Assembly: GCA_034620365.1 (NCBI GenBank)
Contig: JAQGEQ010000283.1
Location: 1 to 64,000, forward strand
Reading direction: 5' to 3'
From: Pegea sp. RAD2-039
Lineage: Eukaryota; Chordata; Thaliacea; Salpida; Salpidae
DNA: 64,000 nt
This document shows, piece by piece, positions 61,763-64,000 of this stretch. Positions within the stretch are counted from its first letter, which is position 1; each line of letters begins with the position of its first letter. The position numbers and the translations under genes were made by a program. The notes beneath the pieces were generated by a model. It searched no databases. It saw only the letters and a program-made list of their open reading frames with translations, and was not told the origin of the DNA.

Positions 61763-63292
61763 TCACAAAAATGCTTTCATATAAAAGGCATGAGGTGAGG
61801 TAGCAACTTCAGAATTCAAATTTTCTTTAAAAAAATTCACAATATGATATTGATTTTGAAAGCCACATTTATCATAAATCGATAAAGCTGGACTATTAAC
61901 AGAAACATGAAGCGAAACAACTTTGTCATTCGACATTCTCATCAAATTGTATAACATGAACTTTCCTATTCCAGCATTTCTCCACTCTGGACGAACAAAA
62001 AAGTACGAAATGTAATTTTCTCCTTTCTTATGATCAGGTATCATCAGTGCAAACCCAATAATCAGCTTTTTATATAAGGCTACCACAGTATAATCTGGAT
62101 ATTCCAGATATTCTATGACATTCTCAATTTGTTTAAAAAACTTTCGGCACAGGCAATTGATGGTTGGTACATGGTGAGGTTTCAGGTAACAGTAATCAAT
62201 AGAATCTGTCGATAGTGTTGAAGAATAATCACAATTTGAAGCTGATTGATGTTTCTTCATTCGAATTTGCTGAAGAGTTGCTAGCATTGGAGGTTTACTT
62301 TCAAAATCTTGCCATATAAAAGGTCGCAGTTCACGTCCAGTGTAGGGACTAACAACAGCTTTGAATCGTTCTTTGCTTTCTAGACCAACAGTGATGAGTA
62401 AAGTTTCTTGAAATTCTTGGGAATCAAGGTAGAATGGAACTTGTAAAAGATTTGAAAAATGTTTTCTTGGACGTTTTTTCATTTGACGCTTTCTCTTTGA
62501 AGGGGCATGTTTGGTTACTTTCATTTCGTCAAATGGTTTCTGTTTAGGAACTGATTCTTCTTTAGCTGCATGTTTCTTGAAACTATTCTCACTTTTTTTT
62601 AAAGAGTATTTAGACACATTGATAGTTGGTAGTTTTCGGGACCTCTGATTTTCATCCTCATTTTCCTCTGACATTCCATCACTTTCAGAGGTCTCTTTAT
62701 ACACAGATAAATTATTTGTTATACAAGAAACATCAACTGAACCAGAATTTTCGTTTTGGCTCGTTTCAAATTCTGCAGACTTTGTTTCATGAGATGGTTC
62801 AAAACATGGAGAGCCAGCATCATCCTTAACTCTCCACCAGCCTTCTTCTTTCAAAACCTGACGACCATTCATGAATAAACAACTTGCAGAATTTAAAGCT
62901 TCTTTTAAAAAGTCCAAAAATTGATATTCTTCAGTTGCTGTTGGATCCATCTCAGGAAAAAATGAAAGAAGATTAGATCTAACAAAATCTTGAATATCAG
63001 TTTCTAGTTCATAAAAACCCATGTTTCCAAGTTGAGATTGTCTCATATTACATAAAGCCAGATGAGCTATTTTTACCCAAGATAGCTTTTGACGATTGAT
63101 TACTTCCTTTTTAGGAGAACAAAAATAACATTCGAAGTCAAAGTAATTATCATAATGGACCTGAGACGGATTGCCTACTCTTATACAGCACTCATGTACT
63201 ATATTTTTGCATTTCATGCAATGAAAAACAGTAACCCCATCTTCCTTACAATGGCAGTACCGGCATCTTCTTTCTTCTGATGTCATATTCAT
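61763..63292 (-). CDS. KAT14: KAT14 (CSRP2BP), GNAT acetyltransferase of the ATAC complex
   Basis: Scaffold/acetyltransferase subunit of the ATAC histone acetylation complex, nuclear. 509 aa in a single coding exon (human 782 aa, many exons). An N-terminal PHD-like zinc module has C10, C13, C25, C28, H33, C36, C55 and C58. The family-specific block LSWVKIAHLALCNM follows, with GWWRVK near residue 150. A long charged disordered linker has basic runs (KHAPSKRKRQMKKRPRKHF), likely nuclear signals. The conserved VSPYTGRELRPFIWQDFES KPP leads into the C-terminal GNAT domain: IDYCYLKPHHVPTINCLC, YPDYTVVALYKKLIIGFALM, FVRPEWRNAGIGKFMLYNLM (acetyl-CoA loop R-N-A-G-I-G) and LHVSVNSPALSIYDKCGF. A strong donor (GTAGAG|GTAAGT at 63725/63724) upstream suggests a 5' UTR exon. 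Confidence 0.95.
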   Translation of the reverse strand: MNMTSEERRCRYCHCKEDGVTVFHCMKCKNIVHECCIRVGNPSQVHYDNYFDFECYFCSPKKEVINRQKLSWVKIAHLALCNMRQSQLGNMGFYELETDIQDFVRSNLLSFFPEMDPTATEEYQFLDFLKEALNSASCLFMNGRQVLKEEGWWRVKDDAGSPCFEPSHETKSAEFETSQNENSGSVDVSCITNNLSVYKETSESDGMSEENEDENQRSRKLPTINVSKYSLKKSENSFKKHAAKEESVPKQKPFDEMKVTKHAPSKRKRQMKKRPRKHFSNLLQVPFYLDSQEFQETLLITVGLESKERFKAVVSPYTGRELRPFIWQDFESKPPMLATLQQIRMKKHQSASNCDYSSTLSTDSIDYCYLKPHHVPTINCLCRKFFKQIENVIEYLEYPDYTVVALYKKLIIGFALMIPDHKKGENYISYFFVRPEWRNAGIGKFMLYNLMRMSNDKVVSLHVSVNSPALSIYDKCGFQNQYHIVNFFKENLNSEVATSPHAFYMKAFL

Positions 63293-63803
63293 AATAGAGA
63301 CCTTATCATTAATTTATTAAGTTACAAATAAGATACACTTTGAAATTAAAATAAAAGTTTCATTTTCTTACTAATAAATATAAAATAGTTGTTAGGCTTG
63401 TAAGAAAAAATAGCTTAATCTTAAAAATAACAACTATTCTAATTTCTAGTTATATTTAATTATATTATTCAGTATTTTTTGAAATATTAAGAACAAATAA
63501 TTGCTACAAAAACATCTTGAATTAAAAATCAATACTTTATTAATGGTTTAAACATATATATATATACATCTTCCTCTCTTTATAATAAATTATTATCCAA
63601 CCTATAATTATAAAAGTTATATATATAATATAATTTATTTATAACACACAATAGATTGAATATAATATATCTTATGAAATTAAATGTCATAAAAGTAAAA
63701 TAAATTTGAAAAGATTATACTTACCTCTACAGTGTTGCTATTTTTCTACATTATCTAGGTTAAACTATGATACTTAAGACTATTCAATGATTTTTCTGAA
63801 GTC
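63293..63803 (-). promoter_or_regulatory. KAT14 5' leader region with probable 5' UTR intron
   Basis: A consensus 5' splice site, GAG|GTAAGTAT (exon end 63725), has a candidate acceptor GATAAG ending at about 63301, just before the KAT14 ATG (63292). This suggests an untranslated first exon at roughly 63726-63800 and a 420-nt intron. The region is otherwise AT-rich. Confidence 0.45.
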
Positions 63804-64000
63804 TTATTGCTTTTGTTTACAATATGAGCTGTATAATTTATCACCTGCAGCCATGAGTCAAATAAAATAAATAAATGAATTACAGTTGAGCAAATTTAAA
63901 TTTACCTGCTTTAATTCCTACTTGTACACTACCTGATTTTCTATATATTTATTAACTACAACATCTTTTATTAATTATTACAATATTGAACTTAAAAAAA
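63804..64000 (-). CDS. Possible last two coding exons of an upstream gene (partial)
   Basis: Exon 63940-63906 (35 nt, between TATATAG and GTAAAT) and exon 63844-63804 (after GGCTGCAG) join in phase to read KSGSVQVGIKAGDKLYSSYC KQKQ and a TAA stop. Splice signals, phase and coding-like composition agree, but only about 25 residues are visible and I do not recognise them. If real, the gene ends about 0.5 kb before the KAT14 start codon on the same strand. Confidence 0.4.

Noticed and set aside
62626-62829. Plus-strand ORFs within KAT14 (also 63089-63280)
   Set aside because: Antisense shadows of the well-supported KAT14 reading frame.

Overview
The window is AT-rich (clearly over 65 % A+T by eye) nuclear DNA of an invertebrate animal. 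Evidence: spliced genes with GT-AG introns from 39 nt to over 1 kb, close matches to metazoan proteins (PSMC6, PRXL2B, DNAJC9, RGP1, a Munc13-type protein, BCKDHB, KAT14), tRNA-derived SINEs, and decayed Ty3/gypsy and non-LTR retrotransposons. I cannot name the phylum. A small-genome invertebrate is plausible because genes sit about every 4-5 kb.

Layout. 160-670 (+): 3' end of a chymotrypsin-like serine protease. 2160-5574 (-): PSMC6/Rpt4, with a SINE in intron 4. 7440-11432: mosaic of decayed gypsy elements (RT-RNase H, Gag, zinc-knuckle, several LTR pieces) and a second SINE copy. 12825-14564 (+): PRXL2B-like. 15494-16080: a different SINE and a broken dispersed repeat. 17089-19979 (+): DNAJC9, with a SINE with perfect target-site duplications in intron 1. 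21497-23765 (+): RGP1. 25401-33758: three single-exon paralogues of a small all-helical protein that I do not recognise. 34.9-36.2 kb: a gypsy LTR and a LINE-type RT fragment. 36610-38952 (-): a secreted-then-anchored SEA-like/mucin-like type I membrane protein. 40554-44462 (+): a 14-exon, highly charged coiled-coil protein, unrecognised. 45545-46075 (+): a Rab-like GTPase lacking G3 and prenylation cysteines. 47392-54142 (-): a C2-MHD-C2 Munc13-4/BAIAP3-type priming factor. 57065-59924 (-): BCKDHB. 61763-63292 (-): KAT14 in one coding exon. 63804-64000 (-): probable last exons of another gene.

The genes have unrelated jobs (proteasome, redox, histone chaperoning, Rab6 activation, exocytosis, branched-chain amino-acid catabolism, histone acetylation) and show no operon-like logic. 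A weak thematic pairing is membrane traffic: RGP1, the Rab-like protein and the Munc13-type protein. The most unusual items are the three-copy small helical family, the G3-less Rab, the multi-copy tRNA-derived SINE family, and the unrecognised coiled-coil and SEA-like genes.

Exon limits come from splice consensus, reading-phase bookkeeping and remembered family sequence, without transcript evidence. Where phases close exactly I say so; two places (in the Munc13-type gene and the coiled-coil gene) remain unresolved.
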